A stretch of 64,000 bases of DNA, from positions 1-64,000 of the forward strand of contig NZ_JABXWT010000013.1 in NCBI RefSeq assembly GCF_013377785.1, given 5' to 3'. The notes beneath the pieces are model-generated. The model worked only from the letters and a program-made list of their open reading frames with translations. It searched no databases and had not been told where the DNA came from. The translations under genes and the position numbers were made by a program. The stretch is from Ruegeria haliotis (GTDB taxonomy: Bacteria; Pseudomonadota; Alphaproteobacteria; Rhodobacterales; Rhodobacteraceae). Position 1 is the stretch's first letter; each line of letters starts with the position of its first letter. Below, piece after piece: positions 26,423-34,311 of the stretch.

Positions 26423-27046
26423 TTACCCTCTTGTTGCGGGTGTGGCACTGGTTCCCAGCAACACACCATAGAATATGAAACACGCCGCCATCACGCGGCG
26501 CACCCAAACGTTGAACACAGCGCCTAGCGCGGCCCGACCCATCAGCGCGCCCAACAACGTGAAACCCGTATAGCTGAGCGTCGTGATCACCAGAGCCGTG
26601 GGCATGATCACAACCATCTGCTGCCAGATCGGCACGTCTGGTTGTACGAATTGCGAGAACGCAGCGAGATATCCGGCAACACTTTTGGGATTGATCGTAG
26701 CGACGGCCAGCGCGTGCAGATAAACATGCTGCGCGGGGCGTTCCGAGGCCGGGGCGGGTTTCGTCGCATTCATCCAGCCGCGAATTCCAAGCCAGATCAG
26801 AAACCCTGCACCGACCAGTTTTGCAACCAAGAATCCAGTTGGCGAGGTCGCGATCAGAGCCGTAACACCCAGCGCAGACAGTACAAGGAAGGCACTGGCC
26901 TGAGTGAGGATAGCAAGAACGCCCAACATGGCCTTCGGGAATGGCAAGCTCATGCCGTTCGAAATACAGTTGACCGCATTGGGGCCTGGCGTGGTCACGA
27001 ACACCACCCAGAACAGCGCGAATATGGCCCAGGCTTCAAATGACAT
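26423..27046 (-). CDS. LysE/RhtB-family exporter
   Basis: A 207-residue inner-membrane protein with about six hydrophobic helices. The N-terminal motif VTTPGPNAVNCISNGMSLPF corresponds to the RhtB/LysE signature GPNxxxV. Members export amino acids such as lysine, threonine or homoserine, or other zwitterions. Within this operon it might relieve build-up of glycine, sarcosine or methionine, which is inference. ATG 27046 overlaps the stop of the XRE-cupin gene as TGATG, so it is translationally coupled to it. Confidence 0.83.
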   Translation of the reverse strand: MSFEAWAIFALFWVVFVTTPGPNAVNCISNGMSLPFPKAMLGVLAILTQASAFLVLSALGVTALIATSPTGFLVAKLVGAGFLIWLGIRGWMNATKPAPASERPAQHVYLHALAVATINPKSVAGYLAAFSQFVQPDVPIWQQMVVIMPTALVITTLSYTGFTLLGALMGRAALGAVFNVWVRRVMAACFIFYGVLLGTSATPATRG

Positions 27047-27615
27047 CAGTACACCGGCGGGGCGATAACCCAGATAGCCACGGCAGGCGAAAAATATGGG
27101 TTCGACCATTGGTACGGCTCATGCCGAATTCGAAAACTGTCGCCGGGACCAACAGTGAATTTGCGATCTCCGATAGTCAGATCCAAATTACCTGAGATCA
27201 TGTATCCCACTTCCTGCGTGGGGCGATCTGCCGGGGTCTGCATGTGAGAATTTGGCTCGAAGGTTGAATAAACCATCTCGAAGTCATCGGTCAGGTCAGG
27301 TGAAAGCAGTTCTTCAATCAACCCTTCTTCGCCTGACCCCATAGGGCGGCGCGAACCAGCGCGAACGACATAACCCTGTTCGTCAGCGGGCGCTGCGGAA
27401 TGCGCAAACAGCATCGACATGGGTACGCCCAGACATTCCGATATCTGACGAAGATCCGAGATTGAGGGTTCGGACATATCCCGCTCGACCTGGCTAAGCC
27501 AACCAACCGAACGATCCAACCGTGCTGCGATCTCGGTCAGCGTCAATCCTCGCGCCTTACGCAAGGCACGCAGGTCAGCACCGAGTGTCGCACTTTGAGG
27601 GGCTTGGTCGTTCAA
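27046..27615 (-). CDS. XRE-cupin transcriptional regulator
   Basis: A regulator of about 189 residues with an N-terminal XRE helix-turn-helix (LRALRKARGLTLTEIAARLD then RSVGWLSQVERDMSEPSISD) and a C-terminal cupin sensor (around QEVGYMISGNLDLTIGDRKF). This PuuR/SutR-like design usually represses amine or amino-acid genes. I place the start at TTG 27615, because GGAGC lies six bases upstream and three GTGAAA elements that look like its operator would then be in the promoter. A GTG at 27657 would add 14 residues but has no ribosome binding site and puts the operator inside the gene. It heads the nine-gene operon. Confidence 0.78.
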   Translation of the reverse strand: MNDQAPQSATLGADLRALRKARGLTLTEIAARLDRSVGWLSQVERDMSEPSISDLRQISECLGVPMSMLFAHSAAPADEQGYVVRAGSRRPMGSGEEGLIEELLSPDLTDDFEMVYSTFEPNSHMQTPADRPTQEVGYMISGNLDLTIGDRKFTVGPGDSFRIRHEPYQWSNPYFSPAVAIWVIAPPVY

Positions 27616-27630
27616 TGGTTGCTCCGAATC

Positions 27631-27678
27631 TCGTGAAATTATCCTTGCATTTTTCACGATGGATCAAGTCTGTGAAAA
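27631..27678. promoter_or_regulatory. three-element GTGAAA operator before the N-methyl operon
   Basis: TCGTGAAA at 27631-27638 and TTTCACGA at 27652-27659 are an exact eight-base inverted repeat. A third element, GTGAAAA at 27672-27678, forms a second inverted repeat with TTTTCAC at 27651-27657. Successive elements are 20-21 bases apart, two turns of the helix, so a protein could bind all on one face. The place between the XRE-cupin gene and the divergent DUF1294 gene suggests autoregulation. Confidence 0.6.
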
Positions 27679-27731
27679 TTCCAAGCGTTTTTTCATTTGC
27701 GGAGTGAGGTCCGTGTGACTATGGCTCGCGC

Positions 27732-27998
27732 ATGTGGTTTGCGGTGATATATCTTTGGGCGACCAACGTTCTGGCTTTGCTGGCTTTTGGCTGGGACAAG
27801 GCGCGCGCATCGCATCGCAAGCGCCGAATCCCTGAACGCAAGCTGCTTTGGCTGGCCGCACTTGGTGGCAGCCCCGGTGCGGTTCTGGGCCGGTGGATGT
27901 TTCGGCACAAGACCCGCAAACGTGGGTTTTCAATGTGGCTATTCGGGATTTTGGCGGCTCAGGTAGCGGCTTGCTATTTAGTGTTCGTGATTAAATAA
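27732..27998 (+). CDS. DUF1294 family small membrane protein
   Basis: An 88-residue protein with two or three hydrophobic helices and the DUF1294 signature: YLWATNVLALLAFGWDKARA, then RRIPERKLLWLAALGGSPGA and RHKTRKRGF. The family is widespread but without a proven function; members are often called cold-shock-linked because longer versions fuse to CspA domains. Here only the membrane part exists. It is divergent from the XRE-cupin gene and may share its operator region. Confidence 0.82.
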   Translation: MWFAVIYLWATNVLALLAFGWDKARASHRKRRIPERKLLWLAALGGSPGAVLGRWMFRHKTRKRGFSMWLFGILAAQVAACYLVFVIK

Positions 27999-28076
27999 CC
28001 GGTTTGGTTGAATTCATCCTAAATTAACTGCGACAGGCTGCACTCCAAGGCAATAACACTCATTCCGGGAGATCCC

Positions 28077-28439
28077 ATGGACCTCGCTATTCAGGCCACG
28101 CGGTACTTAATCTGGCTGCAAACGGCAGTTTTCACCGTGCTCTTTGGCTTTGGGTTTTTGTACAATGATGAAGAAACAATGATGTCGGCACTTGGTGCGG
28201 CCATCGGGATCTTCGTTCTGTTCCTCGCTCTCACCGGATTGCGTAGCGAAAACCGCTGGGTTGCCATCGCTTTCGCGATCTTCTGTGCGTTTGACTTCCT
28301 ACGCGCGATGGCCGGTGGATTGAGCCTGGGTAATGCAATCAACCTTGTCGATGCGGTTCTGTCTTTCGTCGTTATCTGCGGCATTGTCATTTGGTTTCGT
28401 GAGCGAAGCATTGCATCACAAGATGACCAGATGACATGA
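28077..28439 (+). CDS. hypothetical four-helix membrane protein
   Basis: A 120-residue protein made almost wholly of four hydrophobic helices (starting YLIWLQTAVFTVLFGFGFLY and AIGIFVLFLALTGL) with a short charged C-terminal tail RSIASQDDQMT. ATG 28077 follows GGGAGATCCC, a good ribosome binding site. I recognise no family. It lies 78 bases after the DUF1294 gene on the same strand and could be co-transcribed with it; it converges on the free methionine sulfoxide reductase gene. Confidence 0.7.
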   Translation: MDLAIQATRYLIWLQTAVFTVLFGFGFLYNDEETMMSALGAAIGIFVLFLALTGLRSENRWVAIAFAIFCAFDFLRAMAGGLSLGNAINLVDAVLSFVVICGIVIWFRERSIASQDDQMT

Positions 28440-28501
28440 TACCGCTAGTGGGGTCGTGCCGGTGAAACTAGAGACTCCACTCGTGCTCTTGGCCCAAAAG
28501 A

Positions 28502-28957
28502 TTAGAGACCTGCGAAAACCCGCGTCAGTATGGTTCCTAACCGTTCTGCATCTACTTCCGTAAAGGCGTCCGGCTGATCACTGTCGATATCAAAAACTGC
28601 GATCACATCCCCTGACGCATCGCGCACCGGCAATACCAGTTCGGACCGGGTCGACGAGGCACAAGCTATGTGGCCCGGGAATGCGTCTACATCCGGCACC
28701 AGTTGCACTTCCCCGGTCTGAGCGGCGGCACCGCAAACACCGCGGCTGAAGGGAATGACAAGGCAGCCATGCCCGCCCTGATACGGGCCGATCTTCAACA
28801 GACCGGGTTTGGTTACTCGGTAAAACCCCGTCCAATCGAAACGATCGTCAGCATGATGGACCTCGCAGGCAATAGTGGCCATAAGGGCGATTTGATCCGT
28901 CTCCCCTTCGGTCAGGGCGGCGACGGTTTTGGCAAGAGTGTCATAATCAACGGTCAT
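28502..28957 (-). CDS. msrC: free methionine-R-sulfoxide reductase (GAF domain)
   Basis: A 151-residue single GAF-domain enzyme that reduces free methionine-R-sulfoxide. The three family cysteines are all present: one in GGHGCLVIPF, one in RGVCGAAAQTG and one in FPGHIACASSTRSELVLPV, the last being the usual catalytic residue. ATG 28957 is chosen because the family N-terminus MTVDYDTLAKTV starts there; a longer frame would read through the REP-like repeat upstream. It converges on the small membrane protein gene. Confidence 0.88.
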   Translation of the reverse strand: MTVDYDTLAKTVAALTEGETDQIALMATIACEVHHADDRFDWTGFYRVTKPGLLKIGPYQGGHGCLVIPFSRGVCGAAAQTGEVQLVPDVDAFPGHIACASSTRSELVLPVRDASGDVIAVFDIDSDQPDAFTEVDAERLGTILTRVFAGL

Positions 28958-28980
28958 GGGTTTGCTTCTTTGATCCGGAT

Positions 28981-29046
28981 GGGGTGGGGGCGCTGCCCCC
29001 TCTTGAGCCAAAGGCTCAATTCACCCCCGGAGTATTTGGAAAAAGG
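28981..29046. repeat. REP-like double-hairpin element
   Basis: Two adjacent palindromes, GGGGGC-gct-GCCCCC at 28986-29000 and TTGAGCC-aaa-GGCTCAA at 29003-29019, are followed by CACCCCCGGAGTATTTGGAA. I recognise this composite as a recurring intergenic element of Rhodobacteraceae genomes. It lies between the thiolase stop and the msrC start, where it may end or attenuate transcription. Copy number in this genome cannot be judged from one window. Confidence 0.55.
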
Positions 29047-29053
29047 CGAAGCG

Positions 29054-30226
29054 TCAAACGCGCTCAATGGCGATGGCCGTGCCCTCACCGCCGCCGATGC
29101 AGATGGCGGCGACGCCGCGTTTGAGGTTTCGTTTTTCTAATGCGTTCAGCAAAGTGACCATGATCCGGGCACCGGAGGCGCCAATCGGGTGACCAAGGGC
29201 ACATGCGCCGCCGTTGACGTTCACCTTCTCACGCGACAGTCCCATTTCATGCATGAAGGCCATCGGCACAACGGCGAATGCTTCGTTGACCTCCCACAGA
29301 TCGACGTCATCCGCGCTCCATCCGATACGGGACAACAATTTCTGAGCTGCCGGAACCGGGGCCGTAGTAAAAAGACCGGGCGCTTGAGCGTGACTTGCGT
29401 GCCCCAGAATGCGAGCACGAACAGACAATCCTTGAGCCTCGGCAACCTCAGCCGATGCAAGAACGAGGGCAGCTGCCCCGTCGGAAATGGAGGAGGAATT
29501 GGCAGCCGTGACAGTTCCGCCCTTACGGAACGCGGGTTTCAGGGTTGGAATTTTCTCGGGCCGTGCCGATCTCGGCTGTTCGTCGATTCCCTGAGTGATT
29601 TCTCCCTTACGGGTACGGACCGTAACTGCCGCGATTTCATCATCAAATGCGCCACTGTCCTGCGCAGCCAGAGCGTTTGAAAGAGATTGAAGCGCGTATT
29701 CATCCTGCGCCTCTCGGGTAAACTGGTACGCCTCGGCGCAATCTTCGGCAAAGGTCCCCATCAGGCGACCTTTTTCGTAGGCGTCCTCCAAACCGTCAAG
29801 GAACATATGATCCACAACCTGACCATGGCCGATTCGGGCGCCGCCGCGCATCTTGGGCAACAGGTATGGCGCGTTTGTCATGCTCTCCATCCCGCCAGCG
29901 ACCATAGTTTCAGCGTGCCCCAGTACGATCTGATCAAACGCCATCATGGCCGCTTTCATACCGGACCCGCACATCTTGTTCAGCGTTGTGGCTGGAACAT
30001 CTTCGCCCAAACCCGCGGCAAAGCCTGCCTGACGCGCTGGTGCCTGGCCCTGTCCTGCCGGCAGGACACAGCCCATCAGCACTTCGTCTACCGTTTGCGC
30101 GCCTGCCTGCTGCAAGGCTGCACGGATCGCGCTGCCGCCAAGATCGACCGCTGCGACGCCATCGAACATACCCTGAAACCCACCCATAGGTGTGCGGGCT
30201 GCCCCTGCAATCACGACTTCTTTCAT
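29054..30226 (-). CDS. acetyl-CoA acetyltransferase (thiolase)
   Basis: A 390-residue thiolase II type enzyme that joins two acetyl-CoA to acetoacetyl-CoA or cleaves 3-ketoacyl-CoA. The nucleophile is Cys86 in LNKMCGSGMKAAMM. The C-terminal catalytic motifs are NVNGGACALGHPIGASGARI and ICIGGGEGTAIAIERV. ATG 30226 follows GGAAG and begins the family N-terminus KEVVIAGAARTPMGGFQG. Without phaB or 3-hydroxyacyl-CoA dehydrogenase nearby, a biosynthetic (PHB) or degradative role cannot be decided. It is divergent from the STAS-domain gene. Confidence 0.9.
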   Translation of the reverse strand: MKEVVIAGAARTPMGGFQGMFDGVAAVDLGGSAIRAALQQAGAQTVDEVLMGCVLPAGQGQAPARQAGFAAGLGEDVPATTLNKMCGSGMKAAMMAFDQIVLGHAETMVAGGMESMTNAPYLLPKMRGGARIGHGQVVDHMFLDGLEDAYEKGRLMGTFAEDCAEAYQFTREAQDEYALQSLSNALAAQDSGAFDDEIAAVTVRTRKGEITQGIDEQPRSARPEKIPTLKPAFRKGGTVTAANSSSISDGAAALVLASAEVAEAQGLSVRARILGHASHAQAPGLFTTAPVPAAQKLLSRIGWSADDVDLWEVNEAFAVVPMAFMHEMGLSREKVNVNGGACALGHPIGASGARIMVTLLNALEKRNLKRGVAAICIGGGEGTAIAIERV

Positions 30227-30327
30227 CCGGGTCTTCCTTCTGCTTTTCGGCTCTTGAATACCGAATGGTAAGATTTGCCGTCTAGCGTATTTATACGACA
30301 CAAATTTTGTTTGGAGGGCGGTCGAAC

Positions 30328-30666
30328 ATGGGGCTGACCAGCACAACGATCGGCGCAACACAGGTCGTCACGGTTCATGCGGACCGGATCGACGCCTCAA
30401 TGGCCATTCAATTCAAAGATGATATGCGCAGCGAAACCGAAGGAAGCGTTGATCGGGTTGTCCTGGATTTGTCGGGCGTAGAGTTTATCGACTCCAGCGG
30501 ACTGGGCGCGATTGTCGCGTCGATGAAACAGCTTGGCGAAGACCGAAAGCTGGATCTGGCCGGGCTGCACCCTGTGGTCGAAAAAGTGTTCCGACTGACG
30601 CGCATGGACACAGTTTTCAGGCTTTTTGCCACATTGAACGACGCTTTGTCAGTTCCGGTTGACTGA
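30328..30666 (+). CDS. STAS-domain anti-anti-sigma factor (RsbV-like)
   Basis: A 112-residue single STAS domain. The phosphorylatable serine pair is in VEFIDSSGLGAIVASMKQLG, the signature of anti-sigma antagonists. Unphosphorylated proteins of this kind bind the cognate kinase and release its partner. ATG 30328 follows GGAGGG. It is 21 bases upstream of an RsbW-like ATPase gene, clearly its partner. No sigma factor or PP2C phosphatase gene is in the neighbourhood. Confidence 0.87.
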   Translation: MGLTSTTIGATQVVTVHADRIDASMAIQFKDDMRSETEGSVDRVVLDLSGVEFIDSSGLGAIVASMKQLGEDRKLDLAGLHPVVEKVFRLTRMDTVFRLFATLNDALSVPVD

Positions 30667-30687
30667 CCCCGACAGGAGAAGACCGGT

Positions 30688-31137
30688 GTGAAGCCCATTT
30701 GTAACGAAGCGTGTCTGGAGTTAAGCTTTCCCGCGAGGGTGTCAGAAGCCAGCCCAGGGGTTGCGCAGCTCTGCGCGGGCTTGGCACATCGGGGATTGCC
30801 TGCCCACAAGGCCGATGACGTGAAAATCGCACTGACTGAAGCGATCAACAACGTCGTAGAACATGCCTATGCCGGAATCGCGCCGGCCAAAGTTCGGGTC
30901 ACATGTCGGTTGGATCAGGATCGACTGGACATTCTGATCTCGGATACTGGCAATCCTTTGCCGGGGCACCGACCACCTGATGGGGTACCTGCGTCGATCG
31001 ATACCACCCTGCAAAACCTGCCGGAAGGTGGGTTCGGATGGTATCTCATTCATCAACTGACCAGTGATATCTGGTATGAACGCAGCGATGGCTGCAATCG
31101 ACTGTCTTTAAGATTTGACTTTGCGAGGCACCGCTAA
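30688..31137 (+). CDS. RsbW-like anti-sigma/switch-protein serine kinase
   Basis: A 149-residue HATPase_c domain. The N box is LTEAINNVVEHAYAG, the G1 box is ISDTGNPLPG and the G2 box is GGFGWYLIHQLT. Such proteins phosphorylate their STAS partner and sequester a sigma factor or another effector. GTG 30688 follows AGGAG closely. The gene is coupled to the RsbV-like gene before it. The effector controlled is not encoded here, so the output of the switch is unknown. Confidence 0.85.
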   Translation: MKPICNEACLELSFPARVSEASPGVAQLCAGLAHRGLPAHKADDVKIALTEAINNVVEHAYAGIAPAKVRVTCRLDQDRLDILISDTGNPLPGHRPPDGVPASIDTTLQNLPEGGFGWYLIHQLTSDIWYERSDGCNRLSLRFDFARHR

Positions 31138-31350
31138 CACGCCCCAAATAGCCACAATAAGGCCTTTTTCGAACCATTGTGGCGCCGCAAACAGCCATCA
31201 TACATGAGACTGTAGCTCAGATAGCTTCCCTCGGCGCCACGTATCACAGCCCCCACCCAGTGAACGGCGCCGAGGAACTTCTTCCCCCAATCTCTGGACA
31301 ATATTTGCCCGCGCGATACCTTCGCTCCGTTGCAGGGGAGAGAATGCGTC
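31138..31350 (+). other. structured intergenic leader before the gamma-glutamyltransferase gene
   Basis: This 213-base gap has no coding potential that I can support. It holds GCCACAAT/ATTGTGGC at 31151-31158 and 31176-31183 and a perfect ten-base inverted repeat, CCTCGGCGCC at 31229-31238 with GGCGCCGAGG at 31266-31275. Neither is followed by a T-tract, so they are not classic terminators. The second could fold in the 5' leader of the downstream gene. Confidence 0.45.
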
Positions 31351-32928
31351 ATGCGAGATTTGCACAAGCCTGGTCGGTCGGAGGTTTTGGCAACCGAAGG
31401 GATGTGTGCAACATCGCACCCGCTGGCCGCTAAGGTTGCGCTCGATATTCTGGCGCAGGGTGGCAACGCAATGGATGCGGCGATTGCCGGGGCGGTGCTG
31501 CTTGGTATTTGCGAACCGCAAATGACCGGCTTGGGCGGCGATTGTTTTGTCCTGTTCAATCGTGCCGGTGAAGACAAAATACGCGCCTTGAATGGGTCGG
31601 GCCGCGCCCCATCGATGGCACAGGCGGATGCATTGCGGGCCAAAGGCTTGTCGACCGTCCCTTTGAACAGCCCGGACGCCGTCACCATCCCCGGCGCGGT
31701 TGACGCATTCTGCTACCTCGCGGACACCGAGGGGAACCTAGGGCTGGAAGCCATTCTACAACCCGCAATTCGCTATGCAGAACAAGGCGTTCCTGTCGCC
31801 CCCAGGGTGGCCTTTGATTGGCAAAACGGTGCGGCAACACTGCAAGGTGCAGCCAGAGATCACTATCTGATCAATGGCAAAGTACCAGACATTGGGCAGG
31901 TTTTCCGTTCACCGGGGCAGGCAGAGGTTCTGCGCCAGATTGCCCGCCGCGGGCGCGATGCCTTCTATTCGGGTGACATCGCGCAAGACATGATCTCGAC
32001 CCTCACAGCGATGGGTGGCGCGCATACGGCTGACGATTTTCAAAACACGAAATGCACCGAATCTACACCCATGAGCGGCAAATATCACGGCATCGAGCTT
32101 GTCGAGCACCCGCCAAACGGACAGGGTGCAACCGCCATTTTGTTGCTGAACATCCTCAAGCACTTCGATCTGTCCCGCATGGACCCGCTCGGCGCCGAAA
32201 GGGTCCATATCGAGGCTGAGGCCACCAAGCTGGCCTACGACGCCCGCAACCGATTCATCGCCGATCCCGATCATACAGCGCGGGCAGAGCGGTTTCTTGA
32301 CCCCGAGGCTGCCGCCAAGCTTGCCGCCTTGATTGATCCAAAACGCGCGATGCCCGCTGCGGCCCCCCTGACCGAGGCCATCCACAAAGATACGGTCTAT
32401 ATCACAGTCGTAGATCAGAACCGGATGGCCGTGTCGCTGATCTATTCCATCTTCCACGGCTTTGGTTCGGGCATCGCATCCGAGAAATACGGTATTCTCA
32501 TGCAAAACCGAGGGGCAGGATTCACCTTACAGCCCGGCCACCCGAATGAGCTGAGCGGTGGCAAACGCCCGATGCACACAATCATCCCTGGAATGTTGAG
32601 ACAAAACGACCGTGTAATGATGCCCTTTGGCGTGATGGGTGGAGCTTATCAACCCACTGGGCACACACGATTTTTATCCAACCTCACCGATTTCGACCTC
32701 GGGCTGCAAGAGACTATCAATGCCCCGCGCGCCTTTGCCGATGGGTCAGTTTTGAAACTCGAACGCGGTTACTCTGATGCGGTTTCGAAACAATTGTCCG
32801 AAATGGGTCATAATATTCAATTTTCGGAAACACCATTAGGCGGCGCTCAAGCGATCCGAATCCGTGACGATGGTGTTTTGGAAGGGGCCAGTGATCCGCG
32901 CAAGGATGGGTGCGCTCTGGGATACTAG
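31351..32928 (+). CDS. gamma-glutamyltransferase family protein
   Basis: A 525-residue Ntn-hydrolase of the gamma-glutamyltranspeptidase family. The N-terminal part has GGNAMDAAIAGAVLLGICEP and MTGLGGDCFVLFN. The autocatalytic nucleophile is predicted as Thr348 in KDTVYITVVDQNRMAVS, followed by substrate-site residues in SGIASEKYGI and MGGAYQPTGHTRF. I see no signal peptide at the N-terminus RDLHKPGRSEVLATEGMCAT, so a cytoplasmic enzyme such as an acylase or oxamate-type amidohydrolase homologue is possible rather than periplasmic glutathione breakdown. ATG 31351 follows GGGAGAG. Confidence 0.83.
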   Translation: MRDLHKPGRSEVLATEGMCATSHPLAAKVALDILAQGGNAMDAAIAGAVLLGICEPQMTGLGGDCFVLFNRAGEDKIRALNGSGRAPSMAQADALRAKGLSTVPLNSPDAVTIPGAVDAFCYLADTEGNLGLEAILQPAIRYAEQGVPVAPRVAFDWQNGAATLQGAARDHYLINGKVPDIGQVFRSPGQAEVLRQIARRGRDAFYSGDIAQDMISTLTAMGGAHTADDFQNTKCTESTPMSGKYHGIELVEHPPNGQGATAILLLNILKHFDLSRMDPLGAERVHIEAEATKLAYDARNRFIADPDHTARAERFLDPEAAAKLAALIDPKRAMPAAAPLTEAIHKDTVYITVVDQNRMAVSLIYSIFHGFGSGIASEKYGILMQNRGAGFTLQPGHPNELSGGKRPMHTIIPGMLRQNDRVMMPFGVMGGAYQPTGHTRFLSNLTDFDLGLQETINAPRAFADGSVLKLERGYSDAVSKQLSEMGHNIQFSETPLGGAQAIRIRDDGVLEGASDPRKDGCALGY

Positions 32929-32962
32929 GCAGCAGGGCCATCGCCACTGCTGCACCAAACAT

Positions 32963-33289
32963 TCAGTTCAAATGGAAATGTAACGGGTATGACCCGTCTT
33001 CGAACGGCCCGAACATGTTATCGATGTCAGGGTGTTCGACCGGCTCGCCGGACTGGTCGGCAATCAGATTTTGTTCTGAAACATAAGCCACATAGAAGGA
33101 CTGGTCGTTTTCAGCCAACAGGTGGTAAAATGGTTGATCCTTGATCGGGCGGCTATCTTCAGGGATTGCCTCATACCACTCTTCGCTGTTCGAAAACTCT
33201 GGGTCCACGTCGAAAATCACCCCTCGAAAGGGATGTTTCTTGTGGCGGACCACCTGACCCAGGCGGTACTTGGCAATTGTCTTTAGCAT
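32963..33289 (-). CDS. hspQ: heat shock protein HspQ
   Basis: A 108-residue protein of the HspQ/YccV family (hemimethylated-DNA-binding fold). Family motifs are YRLGQVVRHKKHPFRGVIFD, PFYHLLAENDQSFYVAYVSE and DNMFGPFEDGSYPLHFHLN at the end. In E. coli HspQ is a substrate-specifying enhancer of Lon protease and is linked to control of DnaA levels. ATG 33289 is the family start; the longer open frame upstream overlaps the divergent transporter start and lacks homologous sequence. Confidence 0.88.
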   Translation of the reverse strand: MLKTIAKYRLGQVVRHKKHPFRGVIFDVDPEFSNSEEWYEAIPEDSRPIKDQPFYHLLAENDQSFYVAYVSEQNLIADQSGEPVEHPDIDNMFGPFEDGSYPLHFHLN

Positions 33290-33369
33290 TGTTTCGGCCC
33301 CCACAGAAGTTACTACCTCTTTCCGGGTTGAAAAGCCAATCATTGATCTGAAATTCAGGGAAACAGTCT

Positions 33370-34251
33370 GTGAACCTTTTACTGACAGTGTTCGAAATTG
33401 TGGCACCCGTTTTCATTCTGGCGGGGATCGGGTTTTCCTGGGTCAGCCTGGGATTCGAATATCGACTGCAGTTCGTTACACGCTTTGCCATGACGCTGGC
33501 TGTGCCCAGTCTGATCTTTGTGGCCCTTATGCAGACAGAAATCCCGGGCGGCGATCTTTCACGCTTCACCGTGGCAACCATCGTGGCCAATCTTGTGCTG
33601 GCGGCAGTCTTCTGGCTGTTCGTTCGGCTGCTGAAGCTGGAACAACGCACCTATCTGTCGCCGCTGATTTTCGGGAATACAGGCAATCTGGGACTGCCCT
33701 TATGCATCTTCGCCTTTGGGCAGGCCGGGTTGGGCTATGCGGTGATCTTTCTATCGGTCACCGCGCTATTTTCCTTTACCTACGGCATCTACCTTGTTGC
33801 CGGGAAAGGCGCGTTTGGTAAAGTTGTGCGCGAGCCGATGGTCTGGGCCACCCTTATTGGTGCACTATTCTTATGGCGTGGGTGGGAAACTCCCGTTTTC
33901 CTGACCAACACGCTGGAATTGCTGGGTCAAATGGCGGTGCCAATGATGCTTATCACACTGGGCGTGGCGATTGCGCGATTGACCACCCACAGCCTAAGCC
34001 AAGCTGTGTGGCTTTCACTCCTCAAGCTGGTTGTGTGTTTCTCCCTTGGCTGGTTCGTGGCCACAGTGTTCGATCTGGAATCGGTGGCTTTTGGCGTTCT
34101 GGTTCTGCAGATGTGCACCCCGGTTGCGGTGACATCCTATTTGCTAGCCGCCCGGTTTGAAGCTGATTCTGACGCGGTAGCAGGTATGGTCATGGTCTCG
34201 ACTCTGCTGTCCGTGGCCGCTCTGCCGGTTGTGTTGGCTTTGGTTCTATAG
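33370..34251 (+). CDS. AEC-family (auxin efflux carrier type) transporter
   Basis: A 293-residue inner-membrane protein with about ten helices in two inverted halves. The start LLLTVFEIVAPVFILAGIGF and the repeat-half segment FGNTGNLGLPLCIFAFGQAG, with the conserved NxGxxGLP, are diagnostic of the Mem_trans (PF03547) family. Bacterial members carry dicarboxylates such as malate or malonate. Translation probably starts at GTG 33370 after AGGGA. It is divergent from hspQ across 80 bases. Confidence 0.83.
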   Translation: MNLLLTVFEIVAPVFILAGIGFSWVSLGFEYRLQFVTRFAMTLAVPSLIFVALMQTEIPGGDLSRFTVATIVANLVLAAVFWLFVRLLKLEQRTYLSPLIFGNTGNLGLPLCIFAFGQAGLGYAVIFLSVTALFSFTYGIYLVAGKGAFGKVVREPMVWATLIGALFLWRGWETPVFLTNTLELLGQMAVPMMLITLGVAIARLTTHSLSQAVWLSLLKLVVCFSLGWFVATVFDLESVAFGVLVLQMCTPVAVTSYLLAARFEADSDAVAGMVMVSTLLSVAALPVVLALVL

Positions 34252-34311
34252 CGAATGTGATTTCCTCAGACGCCAATCTGCGCTAGAATGCACAAAAAAG
34301 GCACGAGGCAC

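Noticed and set aside
28447..28481. Terminator between the small membrane protein gene and msrC
   Set aside because: The arms AGTGGGGTC and GACTCCACT have a mismatch and there is no T-tract on either side, so I did not annotate it.
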